Source: Symbiodinium natans (lineage: Eukaryota; Sar; Dinophyceae; Suessiales; Symbiodiniaceae). From it: 64,000 nucleotides of DNA. The DNA lies in the NCBI GenBank assembly GCA_905221605.1, contig CAJNDS010001691.1, forward strand, positions 116,495 to 180,494, in the 5' to 3' direction. Made by a program: the position numbers and the translations under genes. Shown here piece after piece: positions 43,500 through 55,306 of this stretch. The notes under the pieces were generated by a model. The model was not told the origin of the DNA. It made no database searches and was given only the letters and a program-made list of their open reading frames with translations. The first letter of the stretch is position 1. The number at the start of each line of letters is the position of its first letter.

Positions 43500-43585
43500 T
43501 CTAATACTTTTTAAGGGTTGGTTACTTTACAAAAGGGAACCTTGAACCAAAAAAAGGGGGAAAAGGGTACCACTGGGCTACCAAG
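43500..43585. repeat. dispersed repeat group D, copy 2
   Basis: Contains GGTTGGTTACTTTAC, GGGAACCTTGAACC and GGTACCACTGGGCTACCAAG. It lies immediately after the group C element ending at 43495. Confidence 0.65.
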
Positions 43586-43930
43586 CGATTGAGAGGCCAC
43601 TCTGCACTAGAGTCTGGAGGGGGCTGTGCTGCGCAGGAGTTCGCCTGATCGTACCGCTACACTTCACGGTCCGAATCTTCGCCTTGCTCTTTGGGAGGGG
43701 TTCAACGTCGAAGTACCTTGCTCTGCGTAGCTGAAAGGCCCGAGTCTACCTAAACCCTAAACCCTAAACCCGAAACCCGAAACCCTAAACCCTAAACCCT
43801 AAACCACAGCTCTAAAGCCGCAGTAGTTCTCGCCAGTAGGTGCAGCACTTAGTTCTCTCTCGGAAGGATCAGCTTGCAACAGGCCCCTCATGGAAAGGCC
43901 ACCTTGGCTTCATCGAAATTCCCAAGTTGG

Positions 43931-44035
43931 GGGGCCTACAACAATAGGGGACCCCCAAAGCAGACCCCCAAATACTAGGATCCCCTTTTGATAAAGACGC
44001 CATCGTCAGGTACCGTGAAATTCGCAAACCCCCAA
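43931..44035. repeat. dispersed repeat group H, copy 2
   Basis: AACAATAGGGGACCCCCAAA, then GGATCCCCTTTTGATAAAG, and a right side ending GCAAACCCCC. Confidence 0.5.
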
Positions 44036-44226
44036 ATGTCTCTTGGATTGTCAGAGCCTCTAAGCCTCTCCTAAACCCTAAACCCTGAACCCTAAACCCT
44101 AAACCCTAAACCCTAAACCCCAAACCCTAAACCCTATACACCCCCCCCTCTTGAAGGCGCCTCTCGGGCTCCCGGTGCCGGACCTGCAGGACTTTAATAA
44201 GGCAGCTTGGAGCCCTTTCGGATGGG

Positions 44227-44414
44227 GGTTTAGGGTTTAGGGTTTAGGGTTTAGGGTTTAGGGTTTAGGGTTTAGGGTTTAGGGTTTAGGGCTTAGGGTT
44301 TAGGGTTTAGGGTTTAGGGGGTTTAGGGTTAGGGGGTTGGGGGTTTAGGGTTTAGGGTTTAGGGTTTAGGGTTTAGGGTTTAGGGTTTAGTGTTCAGGGT
44401 TCAGGGTTTAGGGT
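44227..44414 (+). repeat. TTTAGGG block
   Basis: About 26 units with an irregular centre around 44318-44342. Confidence 0.95.
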
Positions 44415-45171
44415 ACCCACTTTGGGGGTCCCTTAAGGGGGTTTCTATTCTATTTGGGGTCTAGCAGGGGTACCGCTATTTTGGGAAATGCACAGATTGA
44501 GCTGATTGTTTGGGTTCTAGGCGACAGTTAGGGCTTGCAAGGCTTCCAGAGCCCATAGGGCTTGCAGTAGACGACGTCCTAAACCCTAAACCCTAAACCC
44601 TAAGCCCTAAACCCTAAACCCAGGGTTGAGGAAGAATCTCTTCATGTTGCGCACGGACTATGAGCTGAGTGTTCAGAGAGTTTCCCCACAAGGCTGGAGT
44701 GTCCTAACGGTGTGCAAAGAAAGAGTCGAGTTGGCCTGTTCTTGCAGGGCAGGCTTAGGATTCCTCCTCAATGAGCCCGATAAGCTCTACTAAGCTTACT
44801 AGCTACAGGGTTTCGGGTTTAGGGGGTTTAGGGTTGGGGCAGTGGTAGCTAGAGCCAGTGAACCGAATAGAGGCCAGGGGCGTCGAGGATGGCCCTCAAC
44901 CCTGAACTGCGTCATCTCAGTGTACGCCGTGAACTCTCAACTCGAAATCTTTTCCTGCACCAAACAAATCTACGTACATATATATATATATGTATATATA
45001 TATATATTACCATATATATATATACCACCCTCCAACTACTACGTCGGCAACCCCACCCCCTTGACACCATCTTTTAATTTAGCCTTATGCACCAAAGCAA
45101 CTCCCGCGCCCTACAAACACCCAAACTAAGCGGGCAAATAACGCGCAAACCTCGAAGCCCTCCGGCATAAC

Positions 45172-45294
45172 ATAGGGGCCTTAATAATTATTAATAATTA
45201 GAATAGGGTTTTGGAGGCTATTATAGTATATTTATATATATATATATATAGGGGCCATAAGGGAACACTAGTAGCAATTATTCCGACCTGTATA
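45172..45294. mobile_element. MITE group F, copy 2
   Basis: 123 bp: ATAGGGGCCTTAATAATT on the left, AATTATTCCGACCTGTAT on the right, and a TA-rich centre with an expanded TATATA run. Confidence 0.7.
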
Positions 45295-45604
45295 GCAGGT
45301 GCCTGGTAGCAGTCCACCCCAAAGGCCGACCAGCAACTCCGCGAAATCTGCGTGTTCAGGGCGTCCTCTGAATGATGAGATGGTGCCACTTCTGGGGGCC
45401 TAGAGGGTTTAGGGTTTAGGGTTTGGGGTTTAGGGTTTAGGGTTTGGGGTTTGGGGTTTAGGGCTTAGGGTTCAGGATCCTCAACACCATGCCGCCAATG
45501 CCCCATCCACTCGAGACACGAAGCCATGTGCCGGAAGGCCCATAGTACGGTCTATGGCTATGTACTGGGTTCGAAGTCAGGGTCCCTTCTCGGCGTCCTT
45601 CCTC

Positions 45605-45699
45605 CTATACTCCTCTTAGAACCTTAATAAAAATAATATGTTCAATGTTCTCGTGGGTTTTATATAAACAAAATGCAAAAAAATCCAAGGGGGATATAG
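45605..45699. mobile_element. MITE group J, copy 2
   Basis: 95 bp, CTATACTCCTCTTAGAACC to CCAAGGGGGATATAG, with GGGTTTTATATAAACAAAAT inside. The second member of the family at 43283. Confidence 0.78.
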
Positions 45700-45797
45700 C
45701 CTGAGGCTCGGGGCCGTGCAAAAAGGCAGTCCCAGACCTCTGGGAGGATCCAGAACGCAGATCCCCTTAAGGGTTCCTGAGAATGACCCAACATTAC

Positions 45798-45900
45798 AGG
45801 GTTTAGGGTTTAGGGTTCAGGGTTTAGGGTTTAGGGTCTAGGGTTTAGGGTTTAGGGTTTCGGGTTTCGGGTTTAGGGTTTCGGGTTTAGAGTTTAGGGT
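45798..45900 (+). repeat. TTTAGGG block
   Basis: About 14 units with TTCAGGG and TTTCGGG variants. Confidence 0.93.
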
Positions 45901-46215
45901 ACTATTTGGGGGTTCTACTTTTCTGGATCCTTCCAGGGGTCTGAGAGTTGCGATCAGAGCTCCACCCTCCAGACAGATGGGACATTCTGAGCCCCCAAAA
46001 CCAACCGTAAGACCCTCCTTCCCTCCCCAAACGAAAGTCATTGGGAGGTGCACAAAACCCGCGAATCTTGAAGAAGAGTTTGGCCCCAAAGCCCTGACCC
46101 CGGAAGAACGAGCACCCCTGAAACCTACAGCCCGACAGCCACGGTCCGCCGCGGTGGGCCGAGTTTTCATCAAGAACCTTGGTATCTTAGGGTTTAGGGA
46201 TTTAGGGTTTAGGGT

Positions 46216-46308
46216 GTTATAGTAAGGGCACCCTGTTTGGAGGTTGGTTACTTTAGAAGGGGAACCTTGAAGCCAAAAAAGGGAAACGGGTACCACTGAG
46301 CTACCAAG
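46216..46308. repeat. dispersed repeat group D, copy 3
   Basis: Contains GGGCACCCTGTTTGG, GGTTGGTTACTTTAG and GGTACCACTGAGCTACCAAG. A short related piece, GGTACCACTGGGCTACCAAG, also occurs alone at about 14596-14615. Confidence 0.65.
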
Positions 46309-46997
46309 GAACACAAACTGCTCGAAGTCCAAGTCATCTGCGCCGCCTTCGGCCGTGCGGTCCGTGTGTTTTGTTGTGGGTTTAGGGTTTAGGGTTTAGG
46401 GTTTAGGGTTTATGGTTTAGGGTTTAGGGGGAGTGACTGGTACAATGCTTAGACCGACTTGACCAATAGCCATGGGCGTGCAGCCAAGGTCTCCTTACTG
46501 CAAAAATTTGGGAAGTCAATGATTTATCTCTTATGGACGGGGGACGTTTTCTGGTCGCCAACATGGGTTCAGAACCCTAAAACCCTAAACCCTAAGCCAT
46601 AAACCCAAAAACCCTAAACCCTAAAGAATTGTGGTTCTAGGAAATTTGAGTGCTGAAGGAAGCGGCGCCTTTCTGCTCCAGCTCCCGCTGAATCTGCGCT
46701 GCGCAGCTGTTAGCCTGAAAAGCAAGGCCGGGAACTCTGAGGCTTGTAGGGCTAAAAGATGCTGGACTTGTTTAGGGTTTAGGGTTTAAGGTTTAGGGTT
46801 TAGGGTTTAGGGTGAGAGGGTTTAGGGTTTAGGGTCTTGGATTGGCGGGCTTTGTAGCAGACGGTCACAGGCGTTCAGGATTGAGATGTGGAGCGGTTCT
46901 TTTGCAGCATCCAACATGGAGCCCCCTGTAAACCCTAAACCCTAAACCCTAAACCTTAAACCGAAACCCTACACCCTAAACCCTAAAGCGCCCTAAA

Positions 46998-47088
46998 TGG
47001 GGATGTTCCCCCTTCTACAAACAGACGAACAGTCCGGGGGTACGATGGTCCCTGTGAAGGACTGATGGTCTAAGGGGGAACATCCCAA
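46998..47088. mobile_element. MITE group B, copy 3
   Basis: 91 bp with ends TGGGGATGTTCCCCC and GGGGGAACATCCCAA. The inner arms have diverged. Confidence 0.8.
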
Positions 47089-47140
47089 CCTCCTGACCTC
47101 CTAACTCCCCAAACCCGAAGGCTTTTGCCAGCCACAAGTC

Positions 47141-47242
47141 CTAAGTTGCTGAGTTCATGAGCCCCAAAAAAGTGTACACGTTTAGTGTTGTAGAGATTAT
47201 AGTATGCCTAAAAGTGCAAAGTGCACTTACTCAGCTGCTAAG
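47141..47242. mobile_element. MITE group E, copy 6
   Basis: 102 bp, CTAAGTTGCTGAGTTCATGA to ACTTACTCAGCTGCTAAG. Its interior (GATTATAGTATGCC) matches the copy at 39750, which defines a subgroup. Confidence 0.72.
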
Positions 47243-48819
47243 ATTCTGGGAGCCGCACGACTTCCATAGACACGAGTTGCCCTTCCACCTCTTTGACGAT
47301 CCTGGCAGCGGAGATCGTGAAGCTTTTCGGGATGTTAATGTTCTAGACCCCTAAGCCCAAAACCCACAACCCAAGGCCCAAAACCCTAAACCTAAACCCT
47401 AAACCCTGAACCCTAAGCCCTAAATTCTAAACCCAAGCCCCCTGAGGCGGCCTGCCGATCTCATCGCCGCTGATGGTCCCACCCCGATCTTTGTCGAAGG
47501 CGCTGAAAGCCTCTGTCGACTCTCGCTGGGCTTCTGTTGGGAGTCCCTTGCAGAACCCCGAAAAACTCTTGCAGGTTTCCCTTGGTTTCTGTGAGGTATA
47601 AGGCTTCGTTCAAGACCCGTAAGAAGCGGCCCAGGGGCTGGGGCAGTGTAAACTGATTTCGGGTCCTGGCCCTGAAGAGTCAAGCCTCAGATCCCAGTCC
47701 TCAGCACAAGGGCCTGAAACGTGCAAACGCACATGTCGTTCACCAAGGAACAAGAGGGAGCGGACAAATTGACATTCCCTCAACCCTAAACCCCTGAACC
47801 CTAAACACCTAAACCCTATACTCAAAACCTCCCAAGCGTTAAGACCCTCGACCCATGAATGCACAAGACCCAAACATCTCAGGACCCGCAAACCTCCAAC
47901 CCTGAACTCGCCTTTTGAGCTGACCAAGCAAGGACACCCCAAATCTTCCAGGACCCTAAACACGTTTAGGGTTTGGGGCTTGGGGTTTAGGGTGGGGTTA
48001 GGGTGTGGGGTTTAGGGTTTAGGGTTTGGAGTTTGGGGTTTAGGGTTTGGGGATATAGGCTTCCCTCGCCAACCGCCGCTCCATCTGGCCTCCCAAAGTA
48101 CAGGCATGCATGTCGCCCGGTGTTGATCCATGGCAGCAGCTAGAAACTCCTCGGCTCACTTTCAAGGCTGTTTAGGGTTTAGGGTTTAGGGTTTAGGGTT
48201 TCGGGTTTCGGGTTTAGGGTTTAGGGCTCGGACTCGGTCATTTTTGGGAGTAACCTTTCGGGCTTGAGGGTCTGGGGCCTCAAAAAGAAACAGGGTGTGC
48301 AAGTGCCGTTGGAGCATTGAGGGTGACAGGTTTTTTGCCTGTGCCAGCACGCATCTTGCAGTGAATATCCCCCCTCCCCGCCTCCAAGCAAAAAACGCAG
48401 AGAGCGAGGGGATCCTTGACCTTATACACCCCAAACTCCCAAACCAAGAACCCCTAAAGAGAGATCAAGGGCATACGAGGCCACTCCGCTCGGGCACCTG
48501 ATCGCATCGAAGGAGTAGGGTACAAGCTCGCAACGTCACCGACGCCAGCCGCTAAACCCACCAAGCCCTGAAACCCTGAAACCAGAACCCCCTCCCCCAA
48601 GGGGGTTTAGGGTTTAGGGTTTAGGGTTTAGGGTTTAGGGTTTAGGGTTTAGGGTTCCCAGAACCCCGAGCCTGGCCTGTACGTTGATGGTTCCCGAGCC
48701 ATCGCGGTCGACTTGGGCCTTACAAATGCCACAAAAGCGGGTGAGGGGTCGCCACCGAGCCCTAAACTTTTTTTTGGGGGGTTTCGGGTTTAGCGTTAGT
48801 GTTTAGGGTTTAGGGTTTA

Positions 48820-48851
48820 GGGCTTAGGGCTTAGGGCTTAGGGTTTAGGGT

Positions 48852-48892
<41 letters not shown>
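48820..48892 (+). repeat. variant block CTTAGGG then TTGAGGG
   Basis: Three CTTAGGG units, one canonical, then about six TTGAGGG units. Confidence 0.9.
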
Positions 48893-48893
<1 letters not shown>

Positions 48894-49131
48894 GTAAAGT
48901 TATGAAGGTCGCAACTGAACCCTAAACTACTATGTTTAGGATTTAGGGTCTAGGGGGCTAAGGTCGCAACTGAACCCTAAACTACTAACTACTCTTTGCT
49001 TAAGAACCACCCAAAAGCTTAACAGATTCTTCCTTATAAGGGCAATCTAGAGGTAATCGTTTTTCATTTCTTGGGGAGGTTCTTCAGCAAACAGTCAAAC
49101 AGTGGTAAACTTTTGAGAGGTCGAACAACAC

Positions 49132-49244
49132 CCTAAGGGTCCATGTACCTACGTAAATAGGGAGTACTTGGGCCTTAAAGTACCTGCTATATACGGACTT
49201 TGGGGCCCAAGTGTATAATAATTAGGTACATGGACCCTTAGGGA
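49132..49244. mobile_element. MITE group A, divergent member
   Basis: 113 bp with perfect inverted ends starting CCCTAAGGGTCCATGTACCT and ACA on both sides. It shares the CCCnnAGGGTCCAT end and the 3-bp duplication with the copies at 17646 and 24591, but has a different interior. Confidence 0.85.
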
Positions 49245-49313
49245 CAGATCAACCAATAGCAGTTCTGGGGTTCAGGTCTGCAGGATTCATACTTGCTTGG
49301 TGTTGGAGTCCCT

Positions 49314-49399
49314 AAACCCTAAACCCTAAACCCTAAACCCTAAACCCTAAACCCTAAACCCTAAACCCTAAACCCTAAACCCTAAACCCTAAACCCTAG
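49314..49399 (-). repeat. CCCTAAA block
   Basis: Twelve units. Confidence 0.97.
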
Positions 49400-49644
49400 T
49401 GGGTTTGTGTGCTTGGGTGCCAGGTTGCAAGTTTGAGGCGGCCATGCTAAGAAGCGCGCAGGTTTCAGGGACACCCACCCCTCCTAAGCCTCCAGGTTGT
49501 TTGGGGTTTAGGGTTTAGGGCTTAGGGCTTAGGGTTTAGGGTTTAGGGTTTGGGGGGCCGATCCATCACTCGCACGAGCCACGAATCTGAATCAACTTAT
49601 CATCAGGGCCCGCACGAACAGTGCGGCCAAATCCTGGCTGCTGT

Positions 49645-49725
49645 CTTGGCTGCACTCAGGAGGGTAGCTAGAAATTAAGCTTTTAAACCCAAAAGAAAGA
49701 AGGACCTAAAGTTACAGTAAAGTAC
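49645..49725. repeat. dispersed repeat group I, copy 2
   Basis: GCACTCAGGAGGGTAGCTAG, AAATTAAGCTTTTAAACCC and CTAAAGTTACAGTAAAGTAC. It is about 25 bp shorter in the middle than copy 1. Confidence 0.7.
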
Positions 49726-49730
49726 CACAA

Positions 49731-50914
49731 AGCTGTGGGGCTTCTCTTGGGCTTTTGCGGAGTCTTGGGTTAAGGGTCTGCGGGATTACAGAGGCATAAC
49801 TTTGGAGAGGCTTGGGAATGTCGGAATGACATTCTCACTCCATTCGTGAGCGATTTGCTCACTAGTGAGGCGTGTTGCCGCAAGCCCAAAACCCATCGTG
49901 CCACAATCGGCACGAACATCACCCGTGACAAAAGTGTCGGCCAACAATGGGCAAAGCGCAGGACCCGACTCACGAGGCCAAACCATACTTTGACAGCATG
50001 CCTTGCATACAGACGGCCTGCTCCTTTGCCCTGTGGCGTGAACGCCGGTGGAAAGGGTGTGAGGGGTTTGTGCTTGAGCGGCTGCCACGCGAGTCTTGCC
50101 TGGCGGGCGGGGCTTACTTGAATAGCAGCCCACCCCGCCGACGGCGTGCTGTTTCTGTGGACATGCAGTTGAGAGGCGGCATAGCCTGGCTGCGAGGACG
50201 TCATGCCAAACAAGATCGAGGAGACAGCCGGCATCCTGCCTGATCAGAATTGCATGAGCTGCATGAGCCAGCAAATCGAGGCTGATCGAGGTCTGTCGCG
50301 CGGTTAGGATAGGCATATTGTCGCCGACAAGATCCTTCACCTAGCATTATAAAGGTTGGCAGGATCAGCGTCCTGGGCATTGCGACCTCGGCTGGATAAA
50401 CAGGGCCTGGTAAATTATGAACGGCACATGTTCCCTTTGCTGTGAGCGCCACGCGAGCTAGTCCTTTAGGCACATGGTGGTACACGGTGCTTTCCGTTGC
50501 TTCTTGGTGGTGTGTTTGCCATCTCACCGCTATCGTGGCATTTCACGGAGAGCTCTTGGCGGGGGCCAGTTTCCTTTCTAGCACTTGCACTTTGCTGTGC
50601 GCCGCCTTACCCAAGTGGCCCAAGGGTGCAGCTGCTATCCGGAATGACAAGCTATCGGCAACCCTTGTGGTGGCTGCGGAGATGGAGCTCGAACGGAGCC
50701 ATGATTGTTTTTGTTCTTCTTAACCTTGTTAGTATTCGCATTATTGTATCACTATAAATACTGATTTTCTTTTACTGTTGAATCATTCTTCAAATAGTAT
50801 TGCGACTGTCAGGTCCTTCTCGTCCTTCACGTCCAGATTCTTCTTCAGGCCCTTTACCACCTGGCATTCGGGTTGGAAAATTTCCAGCGCTCGCGTGGGC
50901 ACCAAGTCTGAACA
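49731..50914. other. unique segment without telomeric repeats
   Basis: About 1.2 kb of balanced composition. Frames of 92-184 codons exist on both strands (for example 49786-50340 minus and 50442-50723 plus, the latter with hydrophobic stretches), but none has a motif I recognise. A degraded gene or transposon fragment is possible. Confidence 0.45.
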
Positions 50915-51182
50915 CCTAAACCCTAAACCCTAAAAACCCCTGAACCCTGAACCCTAAACCCTAAACCCTCAACCCTGAACCCTAAACCCTAAAAATCCTA
51001 AACCCCAAGTTTTCTGACATCCTCAACGCCACCATGCCGGCCTCTTCCACCGTCAGCACCCCATCGCCATTTCTGTCCAAGCATCGGAAGGCCTTGAGAT
51101 ACAGAGCCAGTGTAACCCATTTAGGGTTTAGGGTTTAGGCTTTAGGGTTTAGGGGTTCGGGGTTAGGGTTTATGGTTTAGGG

Positions 51183-51294
51183 AGACCCAGGAGTAACCCA
51201 GGAATAAAGAGCGTACCCTTTTTGGTTTTTAAGGGGATTAAAAAGGGAACCCCAACCCCAAAAACAGGAAATAAGGGCCTACTCCGGGTCCTAG
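51183..51294. mobile_element. MITE group C, copy 6
   Basis: About 112 bp, AGACCCAGGAGTAACCCAGG to CTACTCCGGGTCCTAG. The left end abuts TTTAGGG repeats directly. Confidence 0.75.
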
Positions 51295-51640
51295 AAGTAG
51301 TCCATGAAAGGCGATTCAGGATCGTTGGACTGGAGGAGAGGTTGGCTGTGTGGGACCGCGAGGGCCTTGGGCTGTTAAGGGCTCGAGGTTCTAACATGGG
51401 TTTAGGGTTTAGGGTTTGGGGTTTAGGGTTGTTTCTGAACTCGACATCCTACAAAGTTTGTACTGGGGTTTAGGGTTTAGGGTTAGCTTGTCAAAACAGA
51501 GAAGCCCCGGACTTGAGTCTCACACACACACACACCCTGTAAAGCACTCATGCGCTTGAAGACTCCTGAGCACCAGCTAAAGCCCCTACTACAAGACCTT
51601 TATCCGTCACAAGCGTAGAGAACCCTAAACCCACCAAACC

Positions 51641-51898
51641 CTAAACCCTAAGCCCTAAACCCTAAACCCTAAACCCTAAACCCTAAACCCTAAACCCTAA
51701 ACCCTAAACCCCACTATGATGGCAGGATCGGGCCCCGGCCTTCTCCACTGCTTGCTCAGTCTTGCTGTCCCTAGCGTTTCCAAGGGCTCTTATGTGGTTT
51801 CAGGGGGTTTGGAGGGAGACAGGAGGCCCTAAACCCTAAACCCTAAACCCTAAACCCTAAACCCTAAGCCCTAAACCCTAAACCCTAAACCCTAAAGC
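51641..51898 (-). repeat. two CCCTAAA blocks
   Basis: 51641-51714 and 51826-51898, each about ten units, about 110 bp apart. Confidence 0.95.
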
Positions 51899-52826
51899 CC
51901 AGGCGGGTTTATAGGAAACCCGGGCTTTGCGAAACGAGGGAGTGCTGCACTTTCTTCTCTGGAGGACCCTGCTCAAATTTTGCACAGTGTAGGGTCCGAA
52001 CCACAAAGCCTGTTACTTCTCCGGGCACAGTGTTGCGCGTGATTTGCGCGGCATGAGCATCCCGTGCTGGTGAGACCATTTGCGATCGCAGAACGAACGG
52101 ATACCGACCGGCTTATCGCTGAATTGTACCCTAAATCCCGCAAGCATCGATGAACGCTAAAAGACTCCGACAAAGCCCTCCAATCAAAACCCAATAGACC
52201 TTGGCACTTGCTCCGCCACCACGCGCAGGACAAAGCGCTTGAATTCGCTCTCCTGCGAGCGCGCACGGGTGTCAAAGCTTCAGGGTGTGGGTACAGGCTT
52301 GAAGGTTTCGCGAACTGCTTTTCCAGTTCATGGTTGGGATAGTCAGACCAACTTGTTGGGTTAAGCCTTAAAAGAATGTCTCAACCCCTAACTAAAGCCT
52401 CAGCCAAGAACTAGAATCCTTAAAGAGGACCCTGCATGTACAATGGCAATGTCGTGCACAAACAATCTGTCACACTGCATCTGGAATCTGAAAAAGCACT
52501 AAGCAAGATTCGCGGACCTGCCTGCACATTCATCCGCAAGTTGTTGAGCAACTGCACCTCTCAAAGAAACTTAATCGGGGAGTTAGGGGGGATGTCGAGC
52601 GCTGTAAGGCGCCGAAGCTCTCACGGGAGTTGAGAGCGGCGCCATGCGCCGTCGTGGGAAGGTCGTCCGCGCTACCTGCAAGGCATTCGCACCCACGCCC
52701 AAAGATGGGCCTCAACCAAAATCGCTACGCGACACCCTGAGCTTAGGAGAAGGGAACAATGAAGCCTTCCATAGAAGCCTGGCAGGAGCGAACTCTGAGC
52801 TGCAAGATGGGGCCGCTTCCACTCTG

Positions 52827-52911
52827 GGTTTAGGGTTTAGGGTTTAGGGTTTAGGGTTTAGGGTTTAGGGTTTAGGGTTTAGGGTTTAGGGTTTAGGGTT
52901 TAGGGTTTAGG
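52827..52911 (+). repeat. TTTAGGG block
   Basis: Twelve units. Confidence 0.97.
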
Positions 52912-53058
52912 CTACTGGTGCGCCAGGGAATGCCTTCGAACTCCTCGGAGATCTTGCAACCCCGGGCAAAATCCCATCCCAGACCCTAAGCCCGAAATGA
53001 GTTTGAGGGTAGAGGGTATGGGCCCAACAACACCCACAAACTCCACGCAATCCCTCCC

Positions 53059-53118
53059 TGAACCCTAAACCCTAAACCCTAAACCCTAAACCCTAAACCC
53101 TAAACCCTAAACCCTAAC
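53059..53118 (-). repeat. CCCTAAA block
   Basis: Eight units. The opposite orientation follows at 53237-53312. Confidence 0.95.
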
Positions 53119-53236
53119 CCCCAAACCTTACCTCCCCCTTGCGAAACCTCCCTGAACGGCCTTGACCCAAGGGTGCTTGAGGATGGCGGACGCCGAGATG
53201 CGGATGGCAGGGTTGATTCTTAACATCTGCTCCACC

Positions 53237-53312
53237 TTTAGGGTTTAGGGTTTAGGGTTTAGGGTTTAGGGTTTAGGATTTAGGGTTTAGGGTTTAGGGT
53301 TTAGGGTTTTAG
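53237..53312 (+). repeat. TTTAGGG block
   Basis: Ten to eleven units. Confidence 0.96.
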
Positions 53313-54249
53313 GAGGGTGTGTCTATGCATTTCGGAATTTAGGGAAGAGGTGGGGGCTCACAAGGCTTGAGGTGAAGCGGCGCAACTGCAACTATGGAGG
53401 CCAGCTAAGAGGCTCAGTGCAAGTATGCAAGGACCCTTGCATTCCAAACTCTATGCCGGATTTTTGCCGAGCTCTCGACCCAAAACCCCAAGCAGTCCAT
53501 GTGAAGCTTGCGGACTTGTAGAGGGTCAAAGGAGTAGGCGGTTTAGGGCTTAGGCCCGAGGTCCGATGCTCCACAAGAACGAACCCCCCCCCAAAAAAAG
53601 AGGGAAACTCCCCCACTTAGCTTCGAAAGCTCCCCGCTGCCAACTCTCCACCGACGAGGCGCAATCTCGCGCGCGCTGGAGGAGAGCTGGCTCCATGCTC
53701 CCTCCTGACAAGAAAGGGAAGCAAACCTCGATTGGGAAACGGGAAGCTGCTCCTGAGACCGAGACTTGTGGCAGCTACACTAGCCACTAGCCCTGAGACC
53801 GAGACTCCCTAATAAACCCTAAACCTTAAACCTTAAATCGTAGCCGCTGCAGTCCTAGGAGCCAAGCCCTGAGCCCTGTTAGACCATGCAACTTGGCGGG
53901 AATGCATCTCCCGGAAGTTGCTTGTGGGTCGGGGTGCGGACGACTCGACACCTACGGCTCTATCGGCGGTGATGCTAGACAGCGCTGGGCGAAACACAAG
54001 ACGCTGTAGAGTCTGCAAGAAACTGCACTTGCAATTCGGCCACTGTTCTACTATTTGTTTAAGAGCCCCAAAAGAAAAAAGTAATCCCTATATTACCCTT
54101 GATAAGGAAGAACATCTTGTATTTTGTTGGGGTTCTTAAGCAATTCGTAGTGTTGCAGGGCCTTTTTTTCACCCAGCAGGGACTGTCAGGGCTCCTTGGC
54201 TTCAAACGAAGAGTCACTGTCCTCCTACCCAGCTGAACAACACCTACAC

Positions 54250-54335
54250 TTGGGATGTTCCCCCTTATACTGACAGTCCTCGATAGGGACTCTAATCCCT
54301 AGTCAGGACTGTTAGCACAAAGGGGAACATCCCAA
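54250..54335. mobile_element. MITE group B, copy 4
   Basis: 86 bp. TTGGGATGTTCCCCCTTATA on the left pairs with the right arm ending AAGGGGAACATCCCAA. It is the shortest and best-paired copy. Confidence 0.85.
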
Positions 54336-54797
54336 TCCTAAACCCTTAACCCGCAAGTCGGCAAAGCGTAAGAGCCAGGCCAGAGTTAAACGCCAACTCT
54401 GCAATTCCCTAGAACCCCATGCACCGACCCCCTGAGACCCCTACTGGGTCCTACGCCCCCTTTCTAGACCCAAGAGCAACGTCTACACCCCTGAAACCCC
54501 GGAAGGTTCAAGAGGCTCGAAAATCTACAAGGCTTGCGGATAGTGGGACACATGACAGCGCAAATCAATATCAGCACATTTGCCTGCTACCCCCCCCCCC
54601 CCCCTTCCCAAACCCACGACACCTCGTAGGCGATCGCCTTCTGCCTAGGCTGATGCGTCCATGTCGGGGAGGGGGCTTATACGGTGCTTTGAAATGAAAC
54701 AACACCTAACCGGCTGCTCACACCAAAGGGGCACTTCAACCGAGCTCTCAAGATGGCCCCGCCCGAAATGTCCCAAGGCCCTCAAGACCACTCTTCC

Positions 54798-54897
54798 TTG
54801 GGATGTTCCCCCTTATACGAACACTCCCTAGTAGGAATTAACATAAGGGGGTATTAGAATCTTAAGGTCTGTAGTAGTATAAGGAGGAACATCCCAA
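54798..54897. mobile_element. MITE group B, copy 5
   Basis: 100 bp, about 460 bp from copy 4 and in the same orientation. The right arm (TAAGGAGGAACATCCCAA) has one change in the CCCCC tract. Confidence 0.82.
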
Positions 54898-55056
54898 ACC
54901 CTTCAAGATGCCCCCCAAGCTGCTCCACACAAGCTTTCATCTCAGCTCGCGAGTCCGCCTGCGCCGTTTTCGGTCCAGGAGAGCAAGTTGAGACATGAAG
55001 GGGGTGCAGCCTTCAGAGTTTAGGGTTTAGGGTTTAGGGTTTGGGGGGGGGGGGGG

Positions 55057-55119
55057 TTATTAGTATAGTTAGAAAGGGGCCCTCAATAAATACCATTCGG
55101 AATTGTTCCGACCCCTATA
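55057..55119. mobile_element. MITE group F, truncated copy
   Basis: The right arm GGAATTGTTCCGACCCCTAT is clear. The left arm is lost in a G homopolymer that follows telomeric repeats. Confidence 0.55.
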
Positions 55120-55257
55120 TTCGCCTAGAGCTGACAGAGGGTGCCTGTTTCCGGCCTCACTCAGAAGCTTTGCTACTAGTAGTGGTTGCGCTAGATGAAG
55201 TCAAGTTGCCGACTTATCGCCTATGATCCAGTTCGTCCAGTGGCTAGGGTCTTGACC

Positions 55258-55306
55258 CCCCAAAACCCAAAACCCAAAACCCAAAACCCAAAACCCAGAA
55301 CCCAAT
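55258..55306 (-). repeat. CCCAAAA variant array
   Basis: About six CCCAAAA units (TTTTGGG on the other strand) with no canonical unit beside them. Confidence 0.9.

Larger units (their letters stand above)
44415..49131. other. gene-free mosaic with TA microsatellite
   Basis: Telomeric blocks at 44577-44622, 45405-45475, 46378-46430, 46570-46626, 46770-46840, 46928-46988, 47385-47430, 47965-48050, 48172-48228 and 48604-48658, plus a TA run at 44978-45025. Foldback groups B, D, E, F and J are scattered through it. Confidence 0.55.
51900..54249. other. gene-free mosaic
   Basis: Unique segments 51900-52826 and 53313-54249 around three telomeric blocks. No supported coding sequence. Confidence 0.55.

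Noticed and set aside
49786-50340. 184-codon minus-strand frame
   Set aside because: No motif, overlaps comparable frames on both strands, and no supporting context. Kept only as a possible relic.
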